Positions 9,761-19,429 of a stretch of DNA of 64,000 nt are shown piece by piece. The position numbers were made by a program, and so were the translations under genes. The notes beneath the pieces were generated by a model that worked only from the letters and a program-made list of their open reading frames with translations, had not been told where the DNA came from and ran no database searches. How positions within the stretch are numbered: the first letter of the stretch is position 1; every line of letters begins with the position of its first letter. Origin of the DNA: Pseudoalteromonas peptidolytica (GTDB lineage: Bacteria; Pseudomonadota; Gammaproteobacteria; Enterobacterales; Alteromonadaceae); assembly GCF_012641745.1 (NCBI RefSeq), contig NZ_WEHZ01000006.1, positions 124,001 through 188,000 on the forward strand, in the 5' to 3' direction.

Positions 9761-10936
9761 TTATTCTCCTTGCTCGCTCACAGATACCGGCATACCGGGG
9801 AAGAAAATTCTAGCCATCCCCTCGACAATCACAGGTTGACCTGTTTGCAGACCCTCACGGATCACCCACATATTTTCGTTGTTAAGTTTAACCCATTCAC
9901 CAACTTTAACTGGTGCGGGTAGGGCAACGGTCGTACCTTGTTTGTTCTTAGTTGCAATGTATACAAACTTACCTGTGCCGTTATCCAATACAGCACGTTG
10001 TGGCAACACAATCGCATTGTTTCGTACGGCTCCAGATAACTTGACTCGTACAAATTGCCCCGGTCTTAGTTCACCGTTTTCGTTTGGGATGCGAGCTTGC
10101 AGTTCACTGGTGCCAGTAAAACGATTTACGCGAACATCGCTAAAGTTTACTTTACCCACTTGAGCGTATAACGACCCATCTTGAAGAATAATTGTGGTAT
10201 CAAACTCATTGTGTTCTGGTAAAGACAATAAGCCACTTTCCACGTCTTTTCGCATCGCTAATTGCTCGCGCTCTGAAAAGCCAAAACGAGCGCGGATAGT
10301 GCTAGTATCAGTTAGCTCTGTTAACAATACGCTAGGTCCTGAAACATAACTGCCCTCAGACATCAGCTCTCGTCCAACAATACCCGAAACCGGAGCCTCA
10401 ACTTTTGCGTATTCTAAGTCCAGCTCAGCTTCTCTTAATGCCACTTTGGCAGACTCAAGGTTTGCAATCGCAACATCATATGCTGAAACAGAGTTATCAA
10501 AGTCGCGTTTGGATACTGAACGCTCGTTTTTTAGTCGCTCAAGTCTGTCACGTTCGCGTTTAGTTTGCTCTACGTTTGCTTTTGCTGCTTGCAGTGCTGC
10601 TTTTGATTTTTCTACGGCTAACTCAAAAGGCTTAAGCTCTATGGTAAATAGCGATTGCCCAGATTTTACAAACTGGCCTTCTTCAAAATTTCTCGACTCG
10701 ATGATCCCTGAAACACGAGAACGGATCTCTACTTCCTTATCACCGGCAAGCGTTGCAGGTAACTCGATATCAAATGGAACCGATTGGGTGGTAACTTGCT
10801 GCACGCTCACTTTTGCAGGAGGCATTGCATGGCCACCTCCTTGTTTTGGTGCTTCTGAACACGCGGACAAAGCGCCAAGCGTGAGCATTAAAAAAGATAG
10901 GTGTTTTGCACGACTACGTATTGATGTTGGATACAT
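9761..10936 (-). CDS. RND efflux periplasmic adaptor (membrane-fusion protein, AcrA type)
   Basis: A 391-residue lipoprotein that bridges the RND pump and the outer-membrane channel. The signal peptide ends in a lipobox (LSAC, then SEAPKQ). A biotinyl-lipoyl half (about 60-95) is followed by a coiled-coil hairpin (about 95-165, rich in KAALQAAKANVEQTKRERD-type heptads), the second lipoyl half (VEAPVSGIVGREL) and beta-barrel and membrane-proximal domains. I take the ATG at 10936, with GGAG 5 bp upstream. A GTG at 10942 would overlap that ribosome site. It is the first gene of a two-gene operon with the pump, divergent from a TetR-family gene that is its likely regulator. Confidence 0.93.
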   Translation of the reverse strand: MYPTSIRSRAKHLSFLMLTLGALSACSEAPKQGGGHAMPPAKVSVQQVTTQSVPFDIELPATLAGDKEVEIRSRVSGIIESRNFEEGQFVKSGQSLFTIELKPFELAVEKSKAALQAAKANVEQTKRERDRLERLKNERSVSKRDFDNSVSAYDVAIANLESAKVALREAELDLEYAKVEAPVSGIVGRELMSEGSYVSGPSVLLTELTDTSTIRARFGFSEREQLAMRKDVESGLLSLPEHNEFDTTIILQDGSLYAQVGKVNFSDVRVNRFTGTSELQARIPNENGELRPGQFVRVKLSGAVRNNAIVLPQRAVLDNGTGKFVYIATKNKQGTTVALPAPVKVGEWVKLNNENMWVIREGLQTGQPVIVEGMARIFFPGMPVSVSEQGE

Positions 10937-11540
10937 GAACACTCCAATTCCTATATTATCATTTTATGCTGCCCAGCGGGTTTACTGGGAATATCTTGCA
11001 ATTTGCCTTTAATAACAAACAGTTGTCTATAATCACATAGGCAACTGACGCAATTCCATGTCTCAACCACACCAAAGTTAAGGCACTTTGAACGACAATT
11101 AAGCAAGTAAACGCTAGTGTATACTTAAAGAAATAAAAGGTAAACGACTCCGTGTACTTTTCTTTTGTTTAGGTATACGATCATGTGTACTTTTTATTAA
11201 CGACTTTTTTGATTAAAATAAAGGGAATGTTGATTTATTACAAAGAGGGCTTATCTCTATATCAGCCTTACTTGGTATACAACTTACCATGTGATTTAGC
11301 AGCTAAATAACCTTTGCCCATTGGTGTGGGCGGTGCTTGAGCGAGTTTTTAGGTCAACTGTTACCATTTACGTTTTATCTGGTATTGATAATTCGTAAAA
11401 TTCAGTAGTCAAAAATGCACAGGCTAACAAAATAAACCATGAGATACTGGCATCCTAAGTGATGACCTTTTGCTTATCCAAACGTTAGGTTATGTAGATG
11501 GCTCGCTTTTCCCACTATTAATTAAAGACAGAATAAGTAG
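10937..11540. promoter_or_regulatory. Divergent regulatory region between the efflux operon and the tetR-type gene
   Basis: A 604-bp gap without a credible gene. It contains two exact copies of GTGTACTTTT (11152-11161 and 11185-11194, 33 bp apart), and the palindrome GTATAC occurs three times (about 11119, 11173, 11276). Such repeats between a pump operon and its regulator are reasonable operator candidates, but I see no single long palindrome that settles the TetR site. Confidence 0.45.
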
Positions 11541-12143
11541 ATGACGCAACTTTCACCAAAACAGCAGTCAATTTTATGCGCAGCGATTGAAGAATTTGCG
11601 CAAAAAGGTTTACAAGCAACCACGATGGAGTCGATCAGCCAATCAGCTGAAGTATCCAAACGAACACTGTATAAACATTATTCAACAAAAGATGAATTGT
11701 TTGATGCTGTTGTCGAATTGTTGATTGAACGGATAAAACCTATAACGGCAATACAGTTTATTCCGAATTATGATTTTTCTGTGCAACTACAGCACCTCGC
11801 AAAAAGCGCGATGACGTTGTTAAATGATGAAGATTACATGCGCTTATCTCGAATAGTGATGATTGAATCTATGCGCAGCTTTGAACAAGCTCAGAATTTG
11901 AATGGCAAATTTAGCCATTGTGAAGCTGAAATGATCCAGTGGTTTGAGGATGCAGCAAATGCAGGCTGTTTAGGGGATTTTGATGCAGATCTTGCGGCCG
12001 CGTACTTCTGGGGAGCGCTCAAAAAGCTTGGGTACTGGGAGCGGGCGATTAAATGGCAAGCTCCACTTCCTGAAGCAGAGCTTGACATATTAGTTGAAAA
12101 GGCGGTGGCATTATTTTGTAACGGTGTTACTCAACGCCAATAA
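11541..12143 (+). CDS. TetR/AcrR-family transcriptional regulator
   Basis: A 200-residue protein with the TetR N-terminal helix-turn-helix: ILCAAIEEFAQKGLQATTME, then SISQSAEVSKRTLYKHYSTKDELFDAVV (about residues 10-57). The C-terminal half is a ligand-binding domain of the AcrR-like type. It is divergent from the RND pump operon, so the simplest reading is a drug-responsive repressor of that operon and perhaps of itself. Its last 17 bases overlap the 3' end of the convergent ABC exporter gene, so transcripts of the two genes would be complementary there. Confidence 0.9.
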   Translation: MTQLSPKQQSILCAAIEEFAQKGLQATTMESISQSAEVSKRTLYKHYSTKDELFDAVVELLIERIKPITAIQFIPNYDFSVQLQHLAKSAMTLLNDEDYMRLSRIVMIESMRSFEQAQNLNGKFSHCEAEMIQWFEDAANAGCLGDFDADLAAAYFWGALKKLGYWERAIKWQAPLPEAELDILVEKAVALFCNGVTQRQ

Positions 12144-13971
12144 AGCCGCCTGTTTGGTGGGACCAAAGTTTGGCATAAATGCCACCCAAGGCTAGCAAGG
12201 ATTGATGGCTGCCTTCTTCAACAATCTTGCCTTCGTCCATTACTATTAGTCTATCCATTTGCGCTATGGTGGAAAGACGATGAGCTATGGCGATTACGGT
12301 TTTGCCTTCCATCAGTGCATCTAAGCTTTCTTGAATTGCCTGTTCAACCTCTGAGTCTAACGCCGATGTTGCTTCATCTAATATCAAAATAGGCGCATTT
12401 TTTAATAACACTCTGGCAATAGCGATACGCTGTCGCTGGCCTCCTGATAATTTGACGCCACGTTCACCGACTTGAGCATCAAAACCTGTATTTCCATGAC
12501 TATCTTCTAAATCTTGAATAAAGTCGTACGCTTGAGCTTCTTTTGTTGCTGCGATTAATTCTGCTTCTGAGGCATCTGGGCGACCGTAAAGAATATTGTC
12601 TCGCACGCTGCGGTGCAACAGTGACGTGTCTTGTGTCACCATGGCGATATAACGCCTCAAACTCTCTTGCTTAACCTCTGCGATATTCTGCTCGTCAATG
12701 TTAATGCTACCATTATCAGTATCATAAAATCTTAGTAATAGGTTGACGAGTGTAGACTTACCAGCACCTGAGCGTCCAACAACACCTATTTTCTCCCCAG
12801 GTTTAATATTGAGGTTAAGATTTTCAATAACATTATGCTGACGTGCAGCATCTTTTCGTTTATAAGCAAAAGTTGTGTTACAAAAATCTATTTTTCCTGC
12901 TTTAAAAGCCAATGGTGCAGCGGTCTTTTGATCGACAATTTCAAGTGGTCTAGAGAGAGTATTCATGCCATCTGCAACGGTACCTATATTTTCAAATAGG
13001 CCGCTAATTTCCCACATTATCCACTGTGCCATACCGTTTAACCGCAGCGCTAGGCCAACAGTTATGGCAATTGCACCAGCGCTAATGGCATTAAAAGACC
13101 AAAGATAAATAGACAACGCAGCAACCGAAAAAACGAGAAGGTAGTTTAACGTCTGAATACTTACATTAAGGCTAGTTGCTAAACGCATTTGTTTATAAAC
13201 AGGCTGGATGAATACATCCATACTATCTTTAGCATACTCTTCCTCACGTTTAGTGTAAGAAAATAGCTTGACTGTCGAGATGTTGGTGTAGCTGTCAACA
13301 ATTCGGCCTGTCATTTCTGAGCGCGCATCAGCTTGTTCGCTAGAGACTTGTTTTAGCTTAGGTACAAAATAGAACTGAAAGCCTATATAGCATCCAAGCC
13401 ATACTATAAGTGGGATCATCAAACGCATATCACTACTGGCAACGAGCGCAAGCATAGCAGTGAAATAAACCAATATGTATACCAGTACATCAAGTAGCTT
13501 CATGACGGACTCTCGCACAGCTAGTGCTGTTTGCATTACTTTAGTCGCAATACGCCCAGCAAACTCGTCTTGGTAAAATGTCATGGACTGCTTTAGCAAA
13601 TAGCGGTGTGCTTGCCAGCGGATCGCCATCGGGTAATTACCCAGTAAACTTTGGTGCAAAATTGCGCTATGGAAGAAAACGATCAACGGTAAAGCAACTA
13701 AGGTGACCAAAGACATTCTGATCAATTCGGTTTGTTTTTCAGCGAATAACGTTTCTGGCGTATAACTGGATAACCAATCAACTAAGTCACCCATAAAACC
13801 AAAGAGTGTAACCTCCAACACTGCTAATATCGCAGCACTAAGTGACATAAAGAAAAGCGGCCATCCCATACCTTGGGTATAAAAGCGACAAAATGCCAGT
13901 AAACCTTGTGGCGGCTGACCGACCTCTTGTTCTGGAAATGGGTTGGTAAAGCGTTCAAAAACTCGATACAT
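12127..13971 (-). CDS. ABC exporter, fused membrane and ATPase domains (ABCB/MsbA type)
   Basis: A 614-residue half-transporter. The N-terminal six-helix membrane domain (about 35-330) is followed by a nucleotide-binding domain with Walker A GVVGRSGAGKST, Q-loop VTQDTSLL, signature LSGGQRQRIAIARVLL, Walker B PILILDEATSALDSE and the H-loop AIAHRLST. It would work as a homodimer in the inner membrane, exporting a lipid, drug or peptide. The start is the ATG at 13971, with AGGGA upstream. The gene is convergent with, and overlaps by 17 bp, the TetR-family gene. The substrate is not deducible. No peptidase domain is present, so a dedicated peptide exporter is unlikely. Confidence 0.9.
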   Translation of the reverse strand: MYRVFERFTNPFPEQEVGQPPQGLLAFCRFYTQGMGWPLFFMSLSAAILAVLEVTLFGFMGDLVDWLSSYTPETLFAEKQTELIRMSLVTLVALPLIVFFHSAILHQSLLGNYPMAIRWQAHRYLLKQSMTFYQDEFAGRIATKVMQTALAVRESVMKLLDVLVYILVYFTAMLALVASSDMRLMIPLIVWLGCYIGFQFYFVPKLKQVSSEQADARSEMTGRIVDSYTNISTVKLFSYTKREEEYAKDSMDVFIQPVYKQMRLATSLNVSIQTLNYLLVFSVAALSIYLWSFNAISAGAIAITVGLALRLNGMAQWIMWEISGLFENIGTVADGMNTLSRPLEIVDQKTAAPLAFKAGKIDFCNTTFAYKRKDAARQHNVIENLNLNIKPGEKIGVVGRSGAGKSTLVNLLLRFYDTDNGSINIDEQNIAEVKQESLRRYIAMVTQDTSLLHRSVRDNILYGRPDASEAELIAATKEAQAYDFIQDLEDSHGNTGFDAQVGERGVKLSGGQRQRIAIARVLLKNAPILILDEATSALDSEVEQAIQESLDALMEGKTVIAIAHRLSTIAQMDRLIVMDEGKIVEEGSHQSLLALGGIYAKLWSHQTGGFIGVE

Positions 13972-14341
13972 GAATAATCCCTAAATTTGTTCAGTAGCTA
14001 GTCTACCTTGATAGTGCGCCATGCGCGAGTCACAGATTGGTGCTAAATTTGCACAAATAGCTTGTGATTTATTCATTTGATATTGGGACAAGGAGCTAGT
14101 TGACTTATCGTGTTACAAACTCAAAACCGGTTAGTGTGTGAAGCAAATTGCTGTGACTCCGTTGTGTTGCAAGCATTCATTATTACAAGTGTCCTAAAAA
14201 TACTATTTAGCAGTCGAGCACAGAGTTTAGCTATCTTGAATTAATTAGGAAGAGAGTTGCAATGAAGGTGTCTGGTCTGTCGAGAAATGTTGGTAACGCA
14301 ATAGGGTATAAAGGTCAGCGTACTGACCTTTATCGTTTTAG
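13972..14341. other. 370-bp gap: ABC exporter promoter region and DUF3010 terminator
   Basis: No gene seen. Apart from the palindromic terminator at 14308-14333 I see only AT-rich sequence that should include the promoter of the minus-strand ABC exporter gene. Confidence 0.5.
14308..14333 (-). terminator. Terminator hairpin after the DUF3010 gene
   Basis: Perfect 11-bp stem ATAAAGGTCAG / CTGACCTTTAT with loop CGTA, 8 bp past the stop of the minus-strand gene. The T-run is interrupted (TTTAT), so efficiency may be modest. Confidence 0.6.
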
Positions 14342-14788
14342 CTATTCATCTTTTGCGTATGTTTTACGAAGGATATAAACGTATGCATTAGTAAAAGCCT
14401 GCTCTTGGAACTTTTTTAATCCAGTATCTTCAAAGTCCACAGGAACAGGGTTTCTTTTTAGTTGCTCTTTTACTTCGTTTCCAGCGAGGAGTTGCACATC
14501 TACATCAGAGATAAGTTGGATAGCGGCTTCCATCTTAAACCCTGTGGCGCTACCTGCGAATTTACCTTTGTGCGGACGCTGGCGAATGGCAACAGAGTCT
14601 ACGCCATAATCTTGTATTAGTTTTGCAAAGTCGAATTGAAATTTGCGCATTTCCTCAAGGTCAGCTCCTTGGTTGCCCAAAGTAAAGCGTCGCTGACGAA
14701 TATCTCTGATATCAAAAACATCATCTTCTTTAGTTAGCAAACAAAGAAGCGCTTCGCTGCCAGAAATTTCAACCCCAAGTGTTCTCAT
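14342..14788 (-). CDS. DUF3010 family protein
   Basis: A 148-residue soluble protein that I recognise as the DUF3010 type found in Vibrio, Shewanella and Pseudoalteromonas: MRTLGVEISGSEALLCLL at the start, then KFQFDFAKLIQDYGVDSVAIRQRPHKGKFAGSATGFKMEAAIQL. The beginning resembles the first strand of RNase H-like folds (GVEISGSEA), but catalytic identity is not established. I choose the ATG at 14788. The frame can be extended to a TTG at 14809, but the extra seven residues lack conservation. It is 34 bp downstream of an EEP-family gene on the same strand and may be co-transcribed with it. Confidence 0.75.
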   Translation of the reverse strand: MRTLGVEISGSEALLCLLTKEDDVFDIRDIRQRRFTLGNQGADLEEMRKFQFDFAKLIQDYGVDSVAIRQRPHKGKFAGSATGFKMEAAIQLISDVDVQLLAGNEVKEQLKRNPVPVDFEDTGLKKFQEQAFTNAYVYILRKTYAKDE

Positions 14789-14822
14789 TTTCGTGTCCAG
14801 ATTATGCAAAAATTGAATTATC

Positions 14823-15812
14823 TCACAGTGTTATTTCTATTGCTATTGCTGCATGGTCAGAATAACAAATATCTTCATCTATACGCCTCGGATCTAGATG
14901 AGCATCATAACTATAGTAGTTCAGCGAGGTTACTTTTTGTTCCGCGCGATTGGGATTAAACTCTTTGGAGCATAAAATGTAGTCCAGCACATTGCCTTCC
15001 CCGCGATAGTAGTGGCTAGGCGGTTTTTTGCCGTTGCTGTTATCAGCGTAAAAAAAACTGTCAAATAATCCAACGCTATCAAAACTGCTATTTGCCAACG
15101 GCGGAAAAGCTTGAGTCATAAAAGACAGGGCAGGGTTTTCTAACGCATCATTAAAATCTCCCATTACTAATGTGGCTGCCTGTTTTTCGCGTTGTGTTTT
15201 CAAGGCATCGTAATAAATAATAGAGGCTTCTAGTGACCGAGATATTTGTGATTGCATTGTGCCTACAGTTTCATGTAATAGCGTCAATAGAGGGTCATCT
15301 TGATGTGATTCTCCCAACATGTGCGCCATGGAGTGAACACGTTGTGACTTTAGATGTATGGCATAACATGCGAGTAACCCAAATCCGGGAATATCAAATT
15401 TACATTTTATTGGCGTACGGTTGAACTTGAACTGATGTTGGTTATTTAGGTATTCAAGTAATTCAGGGCAAGGCTCAAGCGGAGCGAAAGACTTTATAGG
15501 TAACTTAGAGGCGATAGCGACGACAGGTTTAAATAGAACATTTGGGTAAACGTGGTCTGGACTGGGTGAGTCTACCGTGGCGAAGTGAACTAACCCTAAA
15601 TCTTCACAAATTATCTGTAATGCGTCGGGTGTGAACACTTCTTGAAATACAATCACATCAGGATTGATATGTTGAATAAGACCGGTGATGAACTGGGTCT
15701 TAGTTTGCCATTGCGTGTCGTTATAATGCTCATGAAGTTGATAAAACGAAAAAGGTGGTGCTGTAAAATTCAATAGATTAAAGGTTGCAAATCGATATCG
15801 CTTTTTGGCCAC
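14823..15812 (-). CDS. Endonuclease/exonuclease/phosphatase (EEP) family protein
   Basis: A 329-residue protein with the metal-dependent phosphohydrolase fold shared by DNase I, exonuclease III and sphingomyelinases. Motifs in order are FATFNLLNF (metal-site Asn), DVIVFQEVF (catalytic Glu), a central HLKSQR with the proton-donor His, MGDFND (Asp and Asn) and the terminal YSDHAAIAIEI (catalytic Asp-His). No signal peptide is visible, so it should be cytoplasmic. The start appears to be GTG at 15812, with GGGA upstream. It is followed by the DUF3010 gene. Whether the substrate is nucleic acid or a phosphoester cannot be told from the sequence. Confidence 0.82.
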   Translation of the reverse strand: MAKKRYRFATFNLLNFTAPPFSFYQLHEHYNDTQWQTKTQFITGLIQHINPDVIVFQEVFTPDALQIICEDLGLVHFATVDSPSPDHVYPNVLFKPVVAIASKLPIKSFAPLEPCPELLEYLNNQHQFKFNRTPIKCKFDIPGFGLLACYAIHLKSQRVHSMAHMLGESHQDDPLLTLLHETVGTMQSQISRSLEASIIYYDALKTQREKQAATLVMGDFNDALENPALSFMTQAFPPLANSSFDSVGLFDSFFYADNSNGKKPPSHYYRGEGNVLDYILCSKEFNPNRAEQKVTSLNYYSYDAHLDPRRIDEDICYSDHAAIAIEITL

Positions 15813-16047
15813 AGAGTATCCCGAAATAGTTTTTGTAAATTAATAGATTAATTTTAGCCCTAGGCTTGCACTTAGCCAAGTTACACGCGAGAATAGTGTC
15901 TCTCATACGAAAGACCTTGAATGAGCCGCGATAAGTCGCGCAAGACAATGCTTATTCGTAAAAGCGTTGATAGGCACACTTTACATTTAAAATTAATTAA
16001 ATACATGTGGCGCATTGTAGGTGTCACCACTGTAAATAGGATTTATC

Positions 16048-17958
16048 ATGCCAGTTATTACTCTCCCTGACGGCAGTCAGCGTATTTTTGAAAACCCAGT
16101 AACTACTCTAGACGTCGCTCAAGACATCGGTCCAGGACTTGCAAAAGCAACTATCGCTGGTCGCGTCAATGGTGTGCGTGTTGATGCGTGTGACATCATT
16201 GAAAATGATGCTGCGCTTGAGATTATCACCGCTAAAGACGACGATGGCCTTGAGATTATTCGCCACTCTTGCGCGCACTTAATTGGTCACGCGGTTAAAC
16301 AATTGTTCCCTGAAGCAAAAATGGCGATCGGTCCGACTATCGACAATGGCTTTTACTACGATGTTGATCTTGACCACTCATTGACGCAAGAAGACCTTGA
16401 AGCGATTGAAAAGCGTATGTTGGAACTTGCTAAGACCAACTACGATGTAGTGAAGAAAAAGGTAAGCTGGCAAGAAGCCCGCGACGCATTCGAAGCACGT
16501 GGTGAAACCTACAAGATGGAAATCTTAGACGAGAATATCGCTAAAGATGATAGGCCAGGTTTATACCACCACGAAGAATATGTTGATATGTGTCGTGGTC
16601 CTCACGTACCAAATATGAAATTCTGTCATCACTTCAAGATTATGAAGGTGGCAGGCGCATACTGGCGTGGCAACTCAGAAAACAAAATGTTGCAACGTAT
16701 TTACGGCACTGCATGGGCAGATAAAAAGCAATTAAAAGCTTACCTTAAGCGTTTAGAAGAAGCTGAAAAGCGCGACCACCGTAAAATTGGTAAAGCACTA
16801 GATTTATGGCACTGGCAAGAAGAAGCACCAGGCATGGTGTTTTGGCATAATGATGGCTGGAGCATTTACCGTGAGCTTGAAGACTTTGTACGCGAAAAGT
16901 TACGCGAGTACCAGTACGAAGAAGTAAAAGGTCCACTGATGATGGATCGTGGTTTGTGGGAAAAGTCAGGTCACTGGGACAAGTATTCAGATGCGATGTT
17001 CACTACGGAGTCTGAAAAGCGTGAATATGCTATTAAGCCGATGAACTGCCCAGGCCACGTTCAAATCTTCAACCAAGGCTTAAAATCTTACCGTGATCTA
17101 CCACTGCGTATGGCTGAGTTTGGTTGTTGTCACCGTAATGAGCCGTCGGGTGCACTACATGGTTTGATGCGTGTTCGTGGATTTACACAAGACGATGCGC
17201 ACGTATTCTGTACAGAAGAACAGATCATGGACGAAGTATCAGCTTGTATCAAAATGGTGTATGATACTTACTCAACCTTTGGCTTTGAAAAGATCGTTGT
17301 TAAATTATCTACACGCCCTGAGAAACGCATCGGCGAAGATGAGATGTGGGATAAAGCAGAGGCTGCATTGGCAGATGCGTTGAAAGCAAACGACATCGAG
17401 TTTGAATATTTACCAGGTGAAGGTGCATTCTACGGTCCAAAGATTGAGTTTACTTTGTATGACTGTTTAGAACGTGCATGGCAATGTGGTACAGTACAAC
17501 TAGACTTTGCATTACCAGGGCGTTTAGGGGCTACTTATGTTGCGGAAAATAACGAGCGTAAAACGCCAGTTATGATCCACCGTGCAATTCTTGGTTCGTT
17601 AGAGCGCTTTATCGGCATTTTAACAGAAGAATATGCGGGTCAATTCCCAACTTGGCTTGCGCCTAAGCAAGTTGTGATCATGAATATTACGGATAAACAA
17701 GCCGATTATGTTCACGAAGTTGTACAAAAGTTAAATAAACTTGGAATAAGAGCTTGCGCTGACTTGAGAAATGAGAAAATTGGTTTTAAAATCCGCGAGC
17801 ATACTTTAAAACGTATACCTTATTTGTTAGTTGTGGGTGACAAAGAAGTTGAGCAACAAGAAGTTGCTGTTCGAACTCGCACTGGTGAAGACTTAGGTAA
17901 ATTCTCGATTGACGATTTCATCGCGAAAGTTAGCGAAGAGATTAAAAATCGACTATAA
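16048..17958 (+). CDS. thrS: Threonyl-tRNA synthetase
   Basis: Charges tRNA-Thr with threonine. At 636 residues it has the full bacterial architecture: TGS domain (1-61), editing domain with the [16 protein letters not shown] zinc/editing motif (about 73-90) and [14 protein letters not shown] segment, then the class II catalytic core with [10 protein letters not shown], the [26 protein letters not shown] motif 2 region and the motif 3 region around [15 protein letters not shown]. The C-terminal anticodon-binding domain carries [13 protein letters not shown]. The start has AGGA 9 bp upstream. It leads the conserved thrS-infC-rpmI-rplT cluster, where E. coli thrS is autoregulated at its leader; I did not verify an operator here. 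Confidence 0.98.
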   Translation: MPVITLPDGSQRIFENPVTTLDVAQDIGPGLAKATIAGRVNGVRVDACDIIENDAALEIITAKDDDGLEIIRHSCAHLIGHAVKQLFPEAKMAIGPTIDNGFYYDVDLDHSLTQEDLEAIEKRMLELAKTNYDVVKKKVSWQEARDAFEARGETYKMEILDENIAKDDRPGLYHHEEYVDMCRGPHVPNMKFCHHFKIMKVAGAYWRGNSENKMLQRIYGTAWADKKQLKAYLKRLEEAEKRDHRKIGKALDLWHWQEEAPGMVFWHNDGWSIYRELEDFVREKLREYQYEEVKGPLMMDRGLWEKSGHWDKYSDAMFTTESEKREYAIKPMNCPGHVQIFNQGLKSYRDLPLRMAEFGCCHRNEPSGALHGLMRVRGFTQDDAHVFCTEEQIMDEVSACIKMVYDTYSTFGFEKIVVKLSTRPEKRIGEDEMWDKAEAALADALKANDIEFEYLPGEGAFYGPKIEFTLYDCLERAWQCGTVQLDFALPGRLGATYVAENNERKTPVMIHRAILGSLERFIGILTEEYAGQFPTWLAPKQVVIMNITDKQADYVHEVVQKLNKLGIRACADLRNEKIGFKIREHTLKRIPYLLVVGDKEVEQQEVAVRTRTGEDLGKFSIDDFIAKVSEEIKNRL

Positions 17959-18016
17959 ATATAAACTTGCGTGTACTTCACTTTTTCTGGTACACGCAAC
18001 TACTTTTGAATTTTTT

Positions 18017-18032
18017 GGAGGAACGTACCATT
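18017..18032 (+). promoter_or_regulatory. infC ribosome site with rare AUU start codon
   Basis: GGAGG at 18017-18021 is followed after 8 bases by ATT at 18030-18032, then AGA GGC GGC AAA. This is the AUU initiation known from E. coli infC, where IF3 represses its own synthesis by discriminating against non-standard starts. Confidence 0.9.
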
Positions 18033-18578
18033 AGAGGCGGCAAAAAAGGGCAAAATAACGCTCAGAAAAATCGTATTAACGAAGAGATTACAGCGAAAGA
18101 GGTTCGCTTAATTGACGCTGAAGGCGAGCAGGCTGGCATTGTCTCAACTAGAGACGCACAAAACATGGCGGATGAAGCAGGCTTAGATCTAGTAGAGATC
18201 AGCCCAAATGCAGAGCCACCAGTTTGTAAAGTGATGGACTACGGTAAGTTCCTTTTTGAAAAAGCAAAAATCCAAAAAGAACAAAAGAAAAAGCAAAAGC
18301 AAATTCAGGTTAAGGAAGTTAAATTCCGTCCTGGTACTGATGTTGGTGATTACCAAGTTAAGCTACGTAGCCTTCGCAAGTTTTTGGAAGGTGGCGACAA
18401 AGCTAAAGTCACAATTCGCTTCCGTGGTCGTGAGATGGCGCACCAAGAAATTGGTATCGACCTGTTAAATCGTATCAAGACAGAGTTGGAAGAGATTGCT
18501 TCAGTAGAGTCTTTCCCGAAGAAAGTAGAAGGCCGTCAAATGATAATGATGATGGCACCTATTGCTAAAAAGTCTTAA
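18030..18578 (+). CDS. infC: Translation initiation factor IF-3
   Basis: Binds the 30S subunit, prevents premature 50S joining and proofreads the start codon-initiator tRNA pair. From the AUU start the protein is 182 residues: N-domain [19 protein letters not shown]...[24 protein letters not shown], a lysine-rich linker ([16 protein letters not shown]), and a C-domain with [16 protein letters not shown] and [10 protein letters not shown] longer open frame reaches back to 17967 but starts before the ribosome site and has no IF3-like sequence there. The choice of AUU follows the strong GGAGG and the family N-terminus. It lies 71 bp after thrS. Confidence 0.97.
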   Translation: MRGGKKGQNNAQKNRINEEITAKEVRLIDAEGEQAGIVSTRDAQNMADEAGLDLVEISPNAEPPVCKVMDYGKFLFEKAKIQKEQKKKQKQIQVKEVKFRPGTDVGDYQVKLRSLRKFLEGGDKAKVTIRFRGREMAHQEIGIDLLNRIKTELEEIASVESFPKKVEGRQMIMMMAPIAKKS

Positions 18579-18603
18579 TCTCGGCATAATACGCATCGAA
18601 TTT

Positions 18604-18637
18604 AACGCAGGTTTCAAGTGCTTCGGCCACCTGCGTT
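18604..18637 (+). promoter_or_regulatory. Hairpin in the infC-rpmI leader, candidate L20 control region
   Basis: A perfect 9-bp stem AACGCAGGT / ACCTGCGTT with a 16-base loop lies in the 180-bp gap before rpmI. In E. coli, L20 represses rpmI-rplT through structures in this gap. The position fits, but I could not trace the pseudoknot, and the hairpin could also be a leaky infC terminator. Confidence 0.4.
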
Positions 18638-18758
18638 ATCCGGTTTTAAAGTAAGGACTTGATCCTTCACCGGTTTTAGGTAGTAAGCTAGGCCTACAAG
18701 TGAGTTTATCTCCGCCTACTTACATAGTGTTAAGCAATATCATTCGGAGTTATTGCAA

Positions 18759-18959
18759 ATGGCTTATAAGCTAAAATCACACAGAGGTGCTGCAAAGCGC
18801 TTCAAAAAGACTGCTTCAGGCGGTTACAAGCGTAAACAGTCGCATCTTCGTCACATTCTGACTAAGAAGTCTTCAAAGCGTAAACTACACCTTCGTGCTA
18901 AGTCTATGGTTCATAAGAATGACCTAGGCCTAATCGATCGTATGTTACCATTCGCTTAA
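18759..18959 (+). CDS. rpmI: 50S ribosomal protein L35
   Basis: A small basic ribosomal protein of 66 residues, [18 protein letters not shown]...[15 protein letters not shown], matching bacterial L35 along its whole length. The start is the ATG at 18759, with CGGAGT 8 bp upstream. A TTG two codons earlier is in frame but less likely. It lies between infC and rplT as in enterobacteria. Confidence 0.97.
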   Translation: MAYKLKSHRGAAKRFKKTASGGYKRKQSHLRHILTKKSSKRKLHLRAKSMVHKNDLGLIDRMLPFA

Positions 18960-18974
18960 TAGAGGATATCAGAA

Positions 18975-19334
18975 ATGGCAAGAGTTAAACGCGGCGTAGT
19001 TGCACGTGCACGTCACAAAAAAGTATTAAAGCAAGCTAAAGGTTACTACGGAGCGCGTTCACGCGTTTACCGCGTAGCTTTCCAAGCGGTAACAAAAGCT
19101 GGTCAATATGCTTACCGTGACCGTCGTGCTAAGAAACGTACTTTCCGTCAACTATGGATTGCACGTATCAACGCAGCTGCACGTCAAAATGGTCTTTCTT
19201 ACAGCCGTTTCATCAATGGCCTTAAAAAGTCATCGATTGAAATCGATCGTAAGATCCTAGCTGATATCGCAGTATACGACCAAGTAGCTTTCGCAGCACT
19301 AGTTGCTAAAGCAAAAGACGGTCTAGCTGCTTAA
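18975..19334 (+). CDS. rplT: 50S ribosomal protein L20
   Basis: A 119-residue primary rRNA-binding protein needed early in 50S assembly and, in E. coli, the translational repressor of the rpmI-rplT pair. The typical beginning [29 protein letters not shown] and the C-terminal globular part with [18 protein letters not shown] sequence are present. It starts 15 bp after rpmI and is followed by a strong terminator. Confidence 0.98.
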   Translation: MARVKRGVVARARHKKVLKQAKGYYGARSRVYRVAFQAVTKAGQYAYRDRRAKKRTFRQLWIARINAAARQNGLSYSRFINGLKKSSIEIDRKILADIAVYDQVAFAALVAKAKDGLAA

Positions 19335-19375
19335 TAAGCAGAGCATGACTTAGTCTTAGGACTAGATCTTGTATT

Positions 19376-19400
19376 AAAAAGGAGCCGTTGGCTCCTTTTT
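19376..19400. terminator. Rho-independent terminator after rplT
   Basis: AAAAAGGAGCC, loop GTT, GGCTCCTTTTT, then more T. The A-rich left arm means it may also stop the convergent SDR transcript. Confidence 0.9.
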
Positions 19401-19429
19401 TAGTTTTATACTCATAAATTACTCAGCCC

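Noticed and set aside
10446..11012. 188-codon plus-strand frame opposite the AcrA-type gene
   Set aside because: It is Ser/Arg-rich antisense composition through a clear adaptor gene, with no recognisable domain.
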